A stretch of DNA of 64,000 nt, from the NCBI GenBank assembly GCA_023334545.1, contig JAADVB010000033.1, positions 1 through 64,000 of the forward strand, written 5' to 3'. Below the pieces are notes generated by a model that ran no database searches, was not told the origin of the DNA, and was given only the letters and a program-made list of their open reading frames with translations. The stretch comes from Salisapilia sapeloensis. Its lineage: Eukaryota; Oomycota; Peronosporomycetes; Peronosporales; Salisapiliaceae. Positions 1 to 11,346 of this stretch are shown here, piece by piece (position 1 is the stretch's first letter; every line of letters starts with the position of its first letter). The position numbers and the translations under genes are program-made.

Positions 1-345
1 AACATTGTACCTCGCCTATTCCGAAATAATAGCGAAGAGCTCACTAGCGCAAGTAAATCGAAGAGCTTACCGAGCCTCTCGCGCGCTTTTTTAATTTGCA
101 CATGTCGAGCACCATGCATGCCTTGAAGGCTTCTCGAAGATCATTTCCTCCTGATTGCATCTAAAATAAAAGATCACTTGCTATTGAACTCCTCGTTTGA
201 TGAGAAAGCTATGTTAAAGTGTTTCACTAGGTTTCCAATGGCAAGTCGGAAAACAAATCGGCTATTCTCAGGGAACGTAGAATTGCCCAAGTTGGTTATC
301 ATGAATCGAACTACAAAAGGTGAATCCTCAGCTCTGCCGAATCGT
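1..345. repeat. Dispersed repeat, copy A (left copy, probably cut by the window edge)
   Basis: This stretch closely matches 25351-25665 in the same orientation. Both copies share a segment beginning CCGAAATAATAGCG, a GCGCGCTTTTTT tract, and a stretch around CATGTCGAGCACCAT followed by GCCTTGAAGGCTTCT. Copy A carries about 26 extra bases near positions 45-70 that look like a partial local duplication of its own GAAGAGCT segment. Similarity fades after about 345. From 178 a frame is open in both copies and aligns without gaps for about 45 codons, although neither starts with ATG. No terminal repeats or target-site duplications are visible because the left end is missing. It is probably a degenerate mobile-element or repeat-family fragment; the family is not recognised. 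Confidence 0.75.
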
Positions 346-923
346 TATTCAACGCAAATATGACCTATGTGTCAAGATATATTTATGTCATGAGTACAAG
401 TCGGCCAAGTAGCTTTATGCAAACCACCATCAATAAACAATGGTTTTACTATGGATGGATTCAAAAACACAAACATCCATCCATTCTATATGACTACTTT
501 CCTAACCCTGGCTGTAACAATGAGCGCACGGATTTTGTTGACTGCTAGTTTTGATCATTTCCTCTGATGTTAGAGATATTTATGCTTGGGTCTCGAGTAG
601 GCATCAAGTAAGGTTACATTTGGTCATTTCCATCTTGCATTAAGACTCTAGTGTATTTTAAAGCAAATAAATTCCCTCCAAATTCTCCAACGGCACGCAA
701 AATCTACTATCAGCACAAGAGAAGAGTGTCTTCTACGACTCCTTACAAAAAAGCGTACTTTAGTGTCAACTTACCAAGAGAATTCGATTGACAAAGTTTT
801 GTATCTTGTTCTTTTCTTTCATGTATGTAAATCTACCAGCTTGGAAGTATCAACATGCCTTCCATCGATGAGGAGGGCAAGTCAACATCCAATCTTTTGC
901 CGCAGAATCAATGCCACCACTCC
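346..923. other. Intergenic stretch, no gene seen
   Basis: AT-leaning sequence between repeat copy A and the 3' end of the QSOX gene. The short open frames here (for example 360-548) have no recognisable domain, no coding-like composition and no splice partners. The part next to 923 presumably holds the 3' untranslated region of the QSOX gene. Confidence 0.6.
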
Positions 924-2426
924 TTAAGCCGAGTGTTCCCTTCCAAATGCTTGCTTCCAGTCTGCCATTTTCGTGTTCTGAGATCGAACGAGGTGTAGAG
1001 CACATGCGACTAAAAGTACAAAGACTATCAAGACCATAGCTGATGCTCCGAACGAAGACATGAACGGCGTCGATGCACCAAGTGTCTCCCCATATTTATC
1101 ATTTGCAGGCTCCCCATACACACTTATGATAAAGTTGGTGATTTCATCCGGATGGAAGGCAGCATCTTCCAACGATGGCTCCAAGACGCTCTCCGAGTAA
1201 CAGATACTACAATCTGTCATGGACGGCCAGATCTTCTTTCTCGTCACTCGATTCACCTTGTTGTGCATGCGCCAGAGCCAGACAACGACTGCTTCTGGAC
1301 CGAACTTGTCACTCTTTGCTAACTCACGCATGACCTTCGGTGGATTCGCTTGCAAAAAGTGTTTGACGCATTCTTCGCAAGCAAAGAAGTTAGCTACGAA
1401 GGATCGAATCGAGTTCGCCAGTTTGCTCGGAGGGTAGGACTCGGATTGGGAGCTGAGAGCATGGAACAACGACCATAAGCCACAGGTGAACGTGTTGCAG
1501 TGCTTCCACGTCTGTCGCTCACTCGGCGTCATGATCGTCTGTGGGAACGTTTCCGCCGCATGCTCCTGTTTCCACAACGCCACAGCGTTCTCCCAGTCTG
1601 CTTTACGCCATTGAGGTCGACTCTCAAGCAACTGCGCTAGACTACTAAATACTTTTCTATTCTGCTCCAGTGGGAAGCAACCGGCAATAGCTCTCACCCA
1701 AGCAACTGCTGCGTCATATCGCTCGCCTTCTAGCAACTGAGTACCTGTGAATAGTCCACTTTCGAGTGAGAACATGGCTGCAGCACCAGCATCATGCAGC
1801 CTCGCTTGCTTCATCTGCGCCGAGTTTTCACGAAGTTTATCGGAAGCTCCTGGCGATCCTGCTGCATCTGCGTCATAGTTGTTCTCGGCAACCTGCTTCA
1901 CTCGGTCACGTTGCAATGCACTAATACGCTCGATGAGATTATCCGTCGGTATCCCGGAGCTTAATCCAGCATCAGTCATGGCTTTTTCGACCCAATTAAT
2001 GACACCTTTTGTATTTCGGACGTGGTATCCCTTTAGAGGACGAGGCTCTGTTGCATCTGGGGGTGCATGGTAGAGGTAGATGGCTGGGAACTCTCGAATG
2101 CCTTCAATATCACATGGATCGTGGTGGAGCGTGCAGTCGACGGCTCCGATTTTCACGGTGCGACTTTCGGCGTAGAACGCTGCTACACGTTCAAGTTCAG
2201 GGGCAAATTGCCTGCAATGGGGGCACCACGGTGCATAGAAATCTACGACCCACACTTCGTCCGTCGAGTTGCGCACGCGCTCAAATTCATTCGAGTCGAG
2301 CGACCGGACATGAAACGAGTCTTGGAAGAGCGGCGTCGAGTCACGGAAGCGTGCTTCCACGAGTGAGTAGCATTGCAACGACAGGAGGAGAGGTAGGATG
2401 AAGATGTTCGTTTTAATGGAGGGCAT
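924..2426 (-). CDS. QSOX: Quiescin sulfhydryl oxidase (QSOX family)
   Basis: FAD-dependent thiol oxidase that introduces disulfides into secretory proteins and passes electrons to oxygen in the ER/Golgi. The single-exon product is 500 residues. A hydrophobic signal peptide covers about residues 6-22 and a thioredoxin domain carries the redox pair CPHC at 68-71. A helical middle leads to an Erv/ALR domain with CEEC at about 350-353, the flavin-contact segments WSLFH and MHNKVN, and the structural CSIC pair near 406-409. A hydrophobic segment near 461-478 is the C-terminal membrane anchor typical of QSOX. The reading frame is open upstream to a GTG, but the ATG at 2426 directly precedes the signal peptide and is the natural start. 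The coiled-coil gene lies 119 bp upstream on the same strand. The family call is firm. Confidence 0.93.
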   Translation of the reverse strand: MPSIKTNIFILPLLLSLQCYSLVEARFRDSTPLFQDSFHVRSLDSNEFERVRNSTDEVWVVDFYAPWCPHCRQFAPELERVAAFYAESRTVKIGAVDCTLHHDPCDIEGIREFPAIYLYHAPPDATEPRPLKGYHVRNTKGVINWVEKAMTDAGLSSGIPTDNLIERISALQRDRVKQVAENNYDADAAGSPGASDKLRENSAQMKQARLHDAGAAAMFSLESGLFTGTQLLEGERYDAAVAWVRAIAGCFPLEQNRKVFSSLAQLLESRPQWRKADWENAVALWKQEHAAETFPQTIMTPSERQTWKHCNTFTCGLWSLFHALSSQSESYPPSKLANSIRSFVANFFACEECVKHFLQANPPKVMRELAKSDKFGPEAVVVWLWRMHNKVNRVTRKKIWPSMTDCSICYSESVLEPSLEDAAFHPDEITNFIISVYGEPANDKYGETLGASTPFMSSFGASAMVLIVFVLLVACALHLVRSQNTKMADWKQAFGREHSA

Positions 2427-2545
2427 CGTTAGGACGTAGATGAGGTATCGTAGTAGATACTCCTCCACCTTAACGCTAAAACTAACTGGGCTAAAGTATA
2501 CAGAGCGAGCTTTTATAGCACATATCTTGAAGAGGCATATGGATC

Positions 2546-4657
2546 TTATAGCTTTCGTTTCGCTTGGAGCTGTTGCTGCAGTGCATCAAGCTTCGAGTCT
2601 GACCATGGCGTATTAGCATCTTGCTCCCGTTGGGCTATCTTGGGCATGTTGAATCTGACCATCTTTGCAGTTTTCTCGATCGCCTCCACGTGGACATTTG
2701 GCGATGGTAACCTACTTTGCTCATCGTTATTGTCCTTGGCTTGCCTCCCTGCTTGAAGCAGCTTCGGCTCCGATCGGCTCTGAGCTAGAGGCTTTGATAA
2801 GACTTTCTTACCGAATGGTTTGGTTTTTGAAGAGGTAACCCAATCCGGAAGTTCGTTCAATGCACCAGCGTCACTGGCCATTTGCCACTTCATTCGCAAT
2901 ACACGTAGCTCATTTTCGAGCTTACGGTTCTCTTTCTGAGATGTTGCTCGAGTCCAATCGAGTTTATTGCGAACGTCTATAAACTTTTCGTCCATCAGAC
3001 GTAGTTGGTCCTCCAGTATCTGTGCACCACGCTCCAAATCCTGCACTTGCTGTTCCCTCGAAGCGTTCTTCTTCACAGTCACTGCCAGTTTCTCTCGGCA
3101 TTCCGTCAATTCCTTTTCTGTTCTCCTATTCGTGTCTATTGCTCGAGTCTTGGCAGCAGCCTCGTGCTTTAAATGAACCATCAACTTTTCAATATGTTCC
3201 GTTAAAGCGGCTATTTTCTCTCCATTCTCCTTGATCGTTGAATCACTCTTTGCTCGAAGCTCCTTCTCTACACGTTCTCGACTGACCATCTCGATCATCT
3301 TTGCTTTCATTGTCTGCAACTCAGCAATGCCTCGTCCAGCAACTTCCAGCTCTTCTTCCAAACGTTGGATGTGTATCTGTTGGCGCTTGTTACGACTACG
3401 AACGACGCGTAGTTCACGTTCAAGTTTCCCGACGCAACCGAGACTATCAATTGCTGAAAAGTTATCCACGCTTGGTAAATGCAATGACACCTCTGTTTCC
3501 TGAGTATCAGAGTTGAAATCTTGTTCATATGGCTCGTCATTACCCTCTAGCTCATCAAACTGCGACTTGGTTGGAGTCGCTGATGTGGCGTTTCCTGCTG
3601 CCGTCCACTCATGCTCTAGTGCACGCATGCGAAGTCGAAGCAACTCGTCCAATTTGATGTGCTTGTAAGCACTTATATCAACGTCGTCTCCAGCGACTGC
3701 CTTTAATAGAGATGCCCGAATCGAATGCACTTCATTTTGTAGCTCTTGATACTTCGTTTTAATTTTTGCTTTGCTTTGGTCTACTTGAAACATCTTCTCA
3801 CCGATTTTTACGAGTTCCTCTCCTTTGACATAAATCTGGTGTTCCAATCTCTCGATATTTTGCATGACGTCGCCAGTTACGAGTGAACGCAGTCGCTGGA
3901 TTTCAGCTTCCAAACCTTCTACTTGTGATCGTAGATGGCCATTTTCTTCCTCTTTCACTGTCAGTTCGCTTTCAATTTTCTTTATTTGGGCCTCCATATT
4001 CGTCTTTAGTACGATCGTATCCTGCTCCTTTGCTTTGATTGTCGTCTTCAGTGCTTCGGAATCTTGCTTCATCGCATTGATCGTAGACTTTAATGCTTCG
4101 GAATCTTGCTCCGCTTGCTGCATCTGCTGTTCATGTTGCTTTGCTATAACTAACCGAGTTCGTTCGGCTGCTGCTAATTCTTCCTTCAAGGAGTTATTCA
4201 AAGCACACATTTCATCGTAACTTTGACTCAGTCCATTCAGTCGCTCGGTTGTTTCGTTAAGCGCTCGTTCCAATTCATTGCTACGAGCTTGAATCTGTTG
4301 ATTTTCATTCTCTACACCGACTAAAGTGTTTGCTGCCTGCTCCAGTTGCTCTGACAAACTCGAGACTTTGTCGTTAAGATTTTGAATAACCTCCTCTAGC
4401 CCCTGTCTATCGTACGCAGCTTGTTCATCCGATGCTATTTTCGCTGCTTCAAGACCTTCATACGCTTGCCTCCATTGCTCATTTTCATTAGCATAAGCAT
4501 CTCGAGACTCTGTTAGCTCCTCTACAATCCTCTTTTCTTGCTCCAACGCAGCGTGGAGCGAGGCTTTTTCAGCTGCTTGATGGCGACGCAATTGATCGCA
4601 TTCATGTTGTAACTTTGTGAGCTCGTCTTCCGTCTTGGCTTCGTGCTCATCTGACAT
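2546..4657 (-). CDS. Long coiled-coil protein, function unknown
   Basis: A single-exon ATG-initiated product of 703 residues made mostly of heptad-rich, Glu/Lys/Gln-rich helix. Around residues 170-205 a unit of about a dozen residues is repeated three times (variants of QDSEALKSTI), which suggests local internal duplication. A less helical, acidic segment near 355-390 separates two coiled-coil blocks. The last 100 residues are Ser/Pro/Lys-rich and end in a short helix. There is no motor, kinase or zinc domain. The composition resembles structural proteins of centrosomes, basal bodies or Golgi tethers, but no named family is recognised. The neighbours (QSOX, JMJD4-like) give no functional hint. 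Coding status is secure from length and from the absence of stops over 2.1 kb. Confidence 0.85.
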   Translation of the reverse strand: MSDEHEAKTEDELTKLQHECDQLRRHQAAEKASLHAALEQEKRIVEELTESRDAYANENEQWRQAYEGLEAAKIASDEQAAYDRQGLEEVIQNLNDKVSSLSEQLEQAANTLVGVENENQQIQARSNELERALNETTERLNGLSQSYDEMCALNNSLKEELAAAERTRLVIAKQHEQQMQQAEQDSEALKSTINAMKQDSEALKTTIKAKEQDTIVLKTNMEAQIKKIESELTVKEEENGHLRSQVEGLEAEIQRLRSLVTGDVMQNIERLEHQIYVKGEELVKIGEKMFQVDQSKAKIKTKYQELQNEVHSIRASLLKAVAGDDVDISAYKHIKLDELLRLRMRALEHEWTAAGNATSATPTKSQFDELEGNDEPYEQDFNSDTQETEVSLHLPSVDNFSAIDSLGCVGKLERELRVVRSRNKRQQIHIQRLEEELEVAGRGIAELQTMKAKMIEMVSRERVEKELRAKSDSTIKENGEKIAALTEHIEKLMVHLKHEAAAKTRAIDTNRRTEKELTECREKLAVTVKKNASREQQVQDLERGAQILEDQLRLMDEKFIDVRNKLDWTRATSQKENRKLENELRVLRMKWQMASDAGALNELPDWVTSSKTKPFGKKVLSKPLAQSRSEPKLLQAGRQAKDNNDEQSRLPSPNVHVEAIEKTAKMVRFNMPKIAQREQDANTPWSDSKLDALQQQLQAKRKL

Positions 4658-4805
4658 TGCTTAGGATATTGCGTACTGCCTTAGAGACTACGACGAACGC
4701 AAGTATATGCCTTTGTCGGTTAAAAATATCTTTCTAGTCATTGTTCATCATGCGTTTCAACTCTCATTACTATCTACCATCGCCGTCATCTCCGCTATGA
4801 TGCGG

Positions 4806-6148
4806 TCAATCTAAGCATATGTAAGAGATCCACTCATCCACTTTAAACACACAAGAAGGTACCTTGTCTACATGGTTATGAGCATATTGACTAGTATGAC
4901 TAGTTTTAAGTTCCTTGGATTTAGAGACAAGGATGGTTTGGAAATCATCAAAGTGCATGCCCACATTCGCTCGTAAGACGACCTGACACTGTCCTCTCCA
5001 ATCAGTAGCAGGCATCACTTCTTTGAGATCACTCAACTCTTTCTCCACAGCGTCAAGCTCTGTCCTTAAGTACTGCCAAATATCATCTAGACAAAAGCCA
5101 TTGAACCAATTGTGGTTGATCGAGATAGTGTTCTCGAGATTTTCCACTTGATGCAACCATCCGCTTGGAACAAAGATAGCTTCACCCTTTTCCTGAATGA
5201 CTTCGATAGGTTTGGCTAGATGTAGATGAGGAAATTGATTCATGTCTATACTAGACGAGGTCACGTCTGATACGAGGAAGCGATTGAATCTGTCTTTAAG
5301 TTTCCACTCGTCGTCCGGATGATAAAATATCCATCGCTTACGACCGGTAATGTTCACAGACCAGCTAGAGAAAATGGTTAGTCGGGATAATTAACAAGAG
5401 TAGGGAGAGTCACCTATAGGAACGAAAGACATCGTGGTGGAGAGGTGTCCAGCTACCAGTAGGACCTTCGGTGCGCATTGTATATGTCAGTCTGTGTCTT
5501 GACATGGATACAAGTATGCCATGCAATATACCTATGTAGACAAATCGGTAGTCCTCTTCGTCTTCCTTTTGATCCCACCACCTAATAACAGTCATATGTC
5601 CATAAATGTTCCTTTGCTTGTTTAAATAGCGACAACATACCAATTGAGCCAGTCGTCTTGGAAGAAGATAGGAGTACTAGCAGACACCGAGTAATTTATG
5701 AGTTTGAATTACCAAGAATCATGTATATCAAATAGATATACGTGTATGCGGGTTCTTCATCTTGAAATTCTCGAACAAAATGCCAGTCTTTCAGATATCT
5801 CTTCCCAGCTACACCTGACTCGAGCGAGTCTAAGTACTCTCCTAGATACAACAACATGAATATGCATACTGTAGACACATTATACTGCATATCAAATTTA
5901 CCAAAGTTCATTGTCGACCTTGATTCACTTCCGTATTCAGCAACAGCGCCATCAACGATCGGTACTTGGGCATGGCCGTAGCGCTGTCGAAGATAATTGT
6001 AATTTATCGATCCATCCGGCAATCCCCATTGCGTCGCTGCTCCAAACCACTTTTGTGTGATATTAACTAGCTTTACTGGTACATTTGCACACATGTAGCG
6101 ATCACAAAAGTCGCTATATGCTAGAGTTTCGGCATTGACCACGTCCAT
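4806..6148 (-). CDS. JMJD4: JMJD4-type JmjC 2-oxoglutarate/Fe(II) hydroxylase
   Basis: Six-exon gene on the minus strand. Exons: 6148-5902, 5841-5742, 5676-5641, 5581-5532, 5465-5414, 5364-4806. All boundaries are GT..AG and phases add up to 347 residues. The human relative hydroxylates a lysine of release factor eRF1. Signature blocks are the N-terminal YSDFCDRYM segment, YLKDWHFVREF, the iron-binding HxD inside TPLHHDVFRSYSWS, and the second iron histidine in PSGWLHQV followed by NTISINHNWFNGF. The long, near-continuous agreement with the animal JMJD4 core leaves little doubt about the subfamily, and the intron positions are fixed by it. Introns are 50-65 nt. It is divergent from FANCE with 183 bp between start codons, so the two probably share a promoter region. 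Confidence 0.9.
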
Positions 6149-6331
6149 CTTCGACCAAGTCCTGTTCGATAGATGAAACGTATCAAAACACTAAAAAGTG
6201 GACACAAATTGTCCAAATGGAGTCGATCGCTATTATCGCTCGTACGCGAGGCTTAGAAGGCATTCGCAACTACTTGCAAGGTTTCTACTACTTCTACAGC
6301 TAATAAGCATGTTGGTATATGACTGAGAAAG

Positions 6332-7943
6332 ATGAATGGTGTGCATGTAGATCATAAGATGGATATAACGAGAATGTTCGAGGATTTAGCCTCGTCCGTT
6401 GTTTTATACAGTGGGCAGCAGTCGACTGGTAGAGATCAAGAGATCGGAATCAAGATAGAAGCGCTTGATATGTACGCTCAGCGCCTGCTTTGGAGTGTGA
6501 TGCTGCAAGACTGCGACTTGATGCCAATGTCTGGGCTAAAGCAGCTTGTCACGCGATATCTCCGGTTTAGTGAACAACGATGCTCTGGTAGTGTGGATGG
6601 CGTCTGTCTATCTTTAGCACAAACACTAGCTTCCAAATTAGAACTTGAAAAGTATAAAGATGATCGAGAGCTAGATGACGAGACATCAGATACAGTATGG
6701 CAGGAGCTCCAGGGTTATCTATACATTCGTCCTATCCCTCATTCTACCACAGCGTCAGAGCAAATGCGTCTCCTTACTCGCTTTAATACAAAATCACAAG
6801 AGGTTATCATACCTGCAACTATTCCTAAAGCACAGACAAGGATGCAGGAGACTATTGAGGAAGAAGACGAAATCCATAAGACGAAATCTGAAGATGACAG
6901 CTCAATTGAAGAAACACCTCGAAAGAAGCAACGTACTGAAGACACCAACAACACAGCGCAACCTGAAACACCAGGCGTAGCTGTGAAAGAGGTAGCCATG
7001 GCCGTTTTGATTATGAATACTTCTTCTCATTCCTTTGCGCTAGCTGGAAGCAAAAGCAAGTTTACTTGCCAAGGAGCTCAGTCAGATCTCGAGTGCCGAA
7101 GCGCAATCGAATCGCGCTGAAATTGAGGATGTAACACAGCGTGTCGTAACCTTCCTCCAAAGCACAGTAGCTTCCGTCGACACGACGCAAGAAACGAACG
7201 AGCAGACGTTTTCAAGTTTATGCGAACGCCTGAAGCTCTATGACACAAGTGATGAAGTTCTGTACCAAGTTGCAAGGTACGTACATTTGTTTTCCTCCGC
7301 TCACATCATTTTTCTATTCGTATTTACGTTGTATTCTACCAAATCGGTCCAAAGTTCCCTGGTTCAGACCAACTGGAGTTCTCGCTATGCTGCTGTCTTT
7401 CTCCACACAAGCGTCTTACCCAAGATCAGAGCCGCTACTTCTGTCATCTCACGTGTGCTTCTTCAAACTGCCCTCCTCTTCGGACAGCAATATACTTCCA
7501 CATTGTTAAACGCGTTGCTGGTACCGCTCGCGATGACACCAGATATCGCATCGGCGCAAGGCGAAGCTGTCACCCGTATCTTGCGCAACGGAGTTCCTAT
7601 CGACCTCATCGACTCGTTCATCACTGCTTCCCTATCCGGAGATGGAACGACACCAGTCTTAGCCAACGAAGTCGTGGTTCTGTTTCTCCAGAATGCACTT
7701 AACAAGAAACCAGCATTGACATCATCCACCGTCGACAAGTTGGTAGACTCGATGGAAATGGCGTTAGAAGTGGACGCGACTAAAAAGTCTGCCAAGTTCG
7801 CAACACTCCTCTTCACGCTCGTATCCAAGTATCCGACGCAATGTGGTAGCCATAAAGAACCACTGGATAATATCGCTCAGCAGTTGACTTCGCTCATGGC
7901 CAAGTCAACGCTACGTGCGATCCAAAAACTCAAGACGCACTAG
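6332..7943 (+). CDS. FANCE: Fanconi anaemia group E protein (FANCE) homologue
   Basis: Three exons: 6332-6991, 7044-7276, 7355-7943 (493 residues; human FANCE has about 536). FANCE belongs to the Fanconi core complex and bridges it to FANCD2 for monoubiquitination at DNA crosslinks. The C-terminal half is the helical-repeat FANCE domain. It shows LCERLKLYDTSDEVLYQV, a long Leu-rich middle, and the diagnostic end with AKFATLLFTLVSKYP and the KSTLRAIQKL helix, which parallels human AKLMLTVMTKY and KSLKAALKHL. The N-terminal region is poorly conserved, and an acidic, Lys/Arg-rich linker with KKQR (a possible nuclear signal) sits near residue 195. The identification rests on recalled family sequence, so a profile search would settle it. 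It is convergent with the next gene, 88 bp away. Confidence 0.82.
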
Positions 7944-8031
7944 CTACTTTATATCTACATCTTGCATATGGAGGGTTTTCATTCGTACGTGGTCACGTTT
8001 CCCCTGATGTGTCCACTATCTTTTACATGTT

Positions 8032-11000
8032 TTATTCATCGTCGGTAAACTTTTGACACGACGCAAAGTCACCGATACGGCATCTCTTGAGTATCTTTCG
8101 AGCTTCAGATGGAAGCTCTTTACAGGCCTCTCCACAATTCTTGTTAAGCTTGGATAAACGGAAGAGTCCGAGAGACCATGGATATATATCCAACAACGGC
8201 GTGATGTCATAGACGCTATGGAAAGCAACAATCCAACAAGATTCTTTTCTCAAGTGGCGTCGAACTTCACACGTCGAGTAGACACGTCCGAGACTCGTCT
8301 TCTCTCGACGAGAAATAATGCTCTCCAGTTCGATATCTCGATACTTGGACGGTGCACTCCTTGGCTGTTTGTTTTTCGGTTGTTCACATGATGCACGTAA
8401 GCGATACTCTTTCTCGCAGCAGAAGAAACAGCGTGGATTATCGCACACGTCATTACAATGGATACAAGCGTTGCAGTGATGAGCCGCGGTGCCTGTGCCG
8501 TTGCCATCAAACGATTTCGCTTGTAGTCGTCCAAGCTCTCGCTTGTGATTTTGCATCTCGCGCTTGATATCGAGCGACAGTCGAGGCTGTTGACTGCTCC
8601 GTGTAACGGGGCTAAAGTTCTGCAAAGCGTAGTCGAGGAAGAATTTGTCTTCTTCTTGGCTAGAAGAGTCAAGCGACATGTCTTCATCGTCCGACGAGCG
8701 CGTGCGGTCGGACTGTGGAGCTGCCATAAGCGTACGATGACTTGACGCTACCTCGGCGTAGTATCTCGCAAGAAAGGTTTCTAGCTGCTCGCTCTCACTC
8801 GGCTGTGGCATCCACCGACTGCTAGTTAATGCATCGATCGTCTTGTCTTCACAGTCCGGCACCGCTAACGCCAATTCAGATTCCGACATGGATCGTCGGT
8901 TGTCGTGGTGGAAAGCTGGTACGACGTCTCGACTCTCTTCTTTACTCTCTTCCTCTAGCTCAAACGGAAGCATCATACGCACTCTTTTCTCGTCATTCCC
9001 ATTCGCAACACGCGGGTGCTTGGTGCCGTTATTCTCGGACAAATCACTAAAAGATCGACGTCGCTTTGGATTTCGTTTCATGTCATCACTCCTCGACTGT
9101 TCTAGCAGCACTTTAATAAGCGAAATCGATCGACGACTACAACGTAGTAGTCGCATATCCGCCACAGAGTCCATGAGGAATTGGAATTTCTCCATCAAGT
9201 GCGATACGAACGCTCTTTTCGTTTGTGCCGCACGTTGTTCCTGATTATGGCATTCGTTCGTACGTTGGAGCATTTGCTGTCGTTCCTTTCTACTAGCATT
9301 CGCAGCTTTCTGCATCGAGTCTCGGATCTCTGACTGTGCTTCCTGCTGTAGATTATGCAGGAAGAGTACGATGTAGTGCAGTACGAGCAGCGTTTCGTAC
9401 CAAGCAATGCTCATCGTACGTTCGATCCTGGCTTCTTTCGAGAACAACATGTTCTGCAGCGTAGATGCACGTGTATCAGCGTCTGCATCTTCGGCAATAG
9501 CATCCAAGAGCCAGTATCCTGATGATCGAGGCATAGGATACGACGCGGAAGGTAGAATATGGATGAGCGAACGTAGTAAGACATCATCATGGACGATGCT
9601 TTGGGCTACTTGATCATCTAAGGACATGGATGCATCCGTTTTCAAGAAGCACTGGAGGAGCTTGAGACTCCAATAGCACGTCAACGTCTCTTTGCGTGCA
9701 AAGAGATCGCTCACAGCTTCTAGTAATTTGGGAATGTAAGCGTCTGCGACAGTGGCATGTGGGATATGGCATAAACGCACGAGTGCTTGCAACGTAGTAG
9801 CGATCTCGGGACTAGTCTCAGCTCGAGTGTGGACGCTAACGAGAACGGAGAGGTGAAGTACTAGGTTTTCAATGGCTTCGTTTACCACCGACACGTCGTA
9901 AGACTTACCAAACCCTCCTTTTACTGGAAAATTCGCATTAAACTCTTCCATGGCAACCTGAAGACTTTGCCCGGCGTTTATCAATGCACTGTCATCTTGG
10001 CCATCCTCTCCAGTGTACCTCTTTTCAGTCTTTCGTGTTTTCGACGTTTTTTTCTTTCCTTTCGATCGAAAAGATCGACGCTCTTGACTATGAGACTGGT
10101 TGTCTGTTCCTTCGAGAAGAGCTGGAAAGTCCTCTGACTCTGGTTCATCTGCAGGTACCTGTAGCAGTCGTTGTAAGTGGAACATTTGCATGACAGAACT
10201 TGCTGCTGCTTTAGCATTTTCAGACAAGTGTGGATGGAAGAGACGATTGCTCTTCACTGGCGTTGCGATAAGTTCGATGTGGTCGTATCCTCTTTCACTA
10301 CAGACGAGTAAGAGGAGTGACACGAAAGACTCGCATCCGTCCATCTTCACAGCCAAGTACTCGCCTTGCACAAACTCGAGTGTCGCAGCATCTTTCTTCC
10401 AATCTGAGTGAATAACTAGTCGGAGTTTCCTATACGGTCGAGAGATAACGTCGCGCTGATTCGGTAGCACTTCGACGATCGCCTTGGGCTGTAAAATGAT
10501 ACGAACGTCTGTTTCACAGGAACCGTCATGACTAATCTTACGTGCGTCGAAGCCTGCGACGGCTGTCCGATCTAACAGTTGGGAATGATGCGAGCGTAAC
10601 AACGGGACGCTCGTGGCCGACGTGCCGATTTGGATGGTCGTACCGATGGACCCGGCCGCCGTGACGATGTGGTCTAAGCAGTCTTCTCGTTGCGAACACC
10701 GAAAGAGCCGCTCGTGGAAGATGGTTGAGAGGACGAAGCCGTCGTTCTTGTAGCTCTTTTCACATCGAGCCAAGTTGTGCATGTGGATGTAATCGATGCT
10801 AGCAACTCGACGCGCTGCATCGTCCATTAATACGATACCAGAGATGCGAATCTGTAAGAGATATTCTTCACTCGATCCGTCGGCAAAGACTTGTGTGCAG
10901 GTGTAGTTGCCTGGTCGTTTTGCAAGGATTAAGCGACTCTGAACCGGTCGGAAGTCGAAGCTAGCTCGAAGCTGGTGTAATGTGGCGAGAATATGATTCC

Positions 11001-11346
11001 TCGCTGGACACTTGATGGTTAGAGTGGAGTGTATGAGTCGATTCTTAGTCAATCGAATTTGCATCTATGCCAGACACATCTTGGTTATCTCGAAGAAAAT
11101 ACAAGTTTATATGCATAGAAGTACCTCATCTCTCGTAGAAGTAGCTACAGCATCATCGATTTCATCGATTCGAATGCTACGAGAGCAATGGAGAGAATTG
11201 GCGTCATAGAAAGCGAGTCGAGTCGGTGAGATCGTAAGCAAGCGACGATGCGTGCCCCACCACGAATGCACTGTGACTAGATACTGAGCCTCGACATTGT
11301 CATTCTTGCCTACCTTGCCGGCATTTAATGAGAATGGTCGCGGCAT
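8032..11346 (-). CDS. RME-8/DNAJC13-like N-terminal protein with C-terminal degenerate cytochrome b5-like domain
   Basis: Two exons, 11346-11125 and 11064-8032, give 1084 residues. The first 300 or so residues match the PH-like repeats at the start of RME-8/DNAJC13, the endosomal clathrin-uncoating co-chaperone: YLVTVHSWWGTHRR, then RLAFYDANSL, later GNYTCTQVF and the VEVLPNQRDVISRPY region. The middle (to about 640) is helical and ARM-like, as in RME-8. Unlike RME-8 it has no J domain and is less than half the usual length of about 2,200. The end instead has a Cys-rich patch (CNACIHCNDVC, CFFCC) followed by a cytochrome b5-like fold (VRRHLRKESCWIV, VYDITPLLDIYPW) in which the haem-ligand HPGG is replaced by YPWS. 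The role is presumably endosomal, but this is inference. Confidence 0.8.

Noticed and set aside
2009-2401. Plus-strand open frames over the QSOX N-terminus
   Set aside because: They are antisense shadows of a gene with clear thioredoxin and signal-peptide features and contain no domain of their own.
8250-8687. Minus-strand frame inside the RME-8-like gene
   Set aside because: Alternate-frame shadow of the long coding exon, with Arg/Ser-rich low-information composition.
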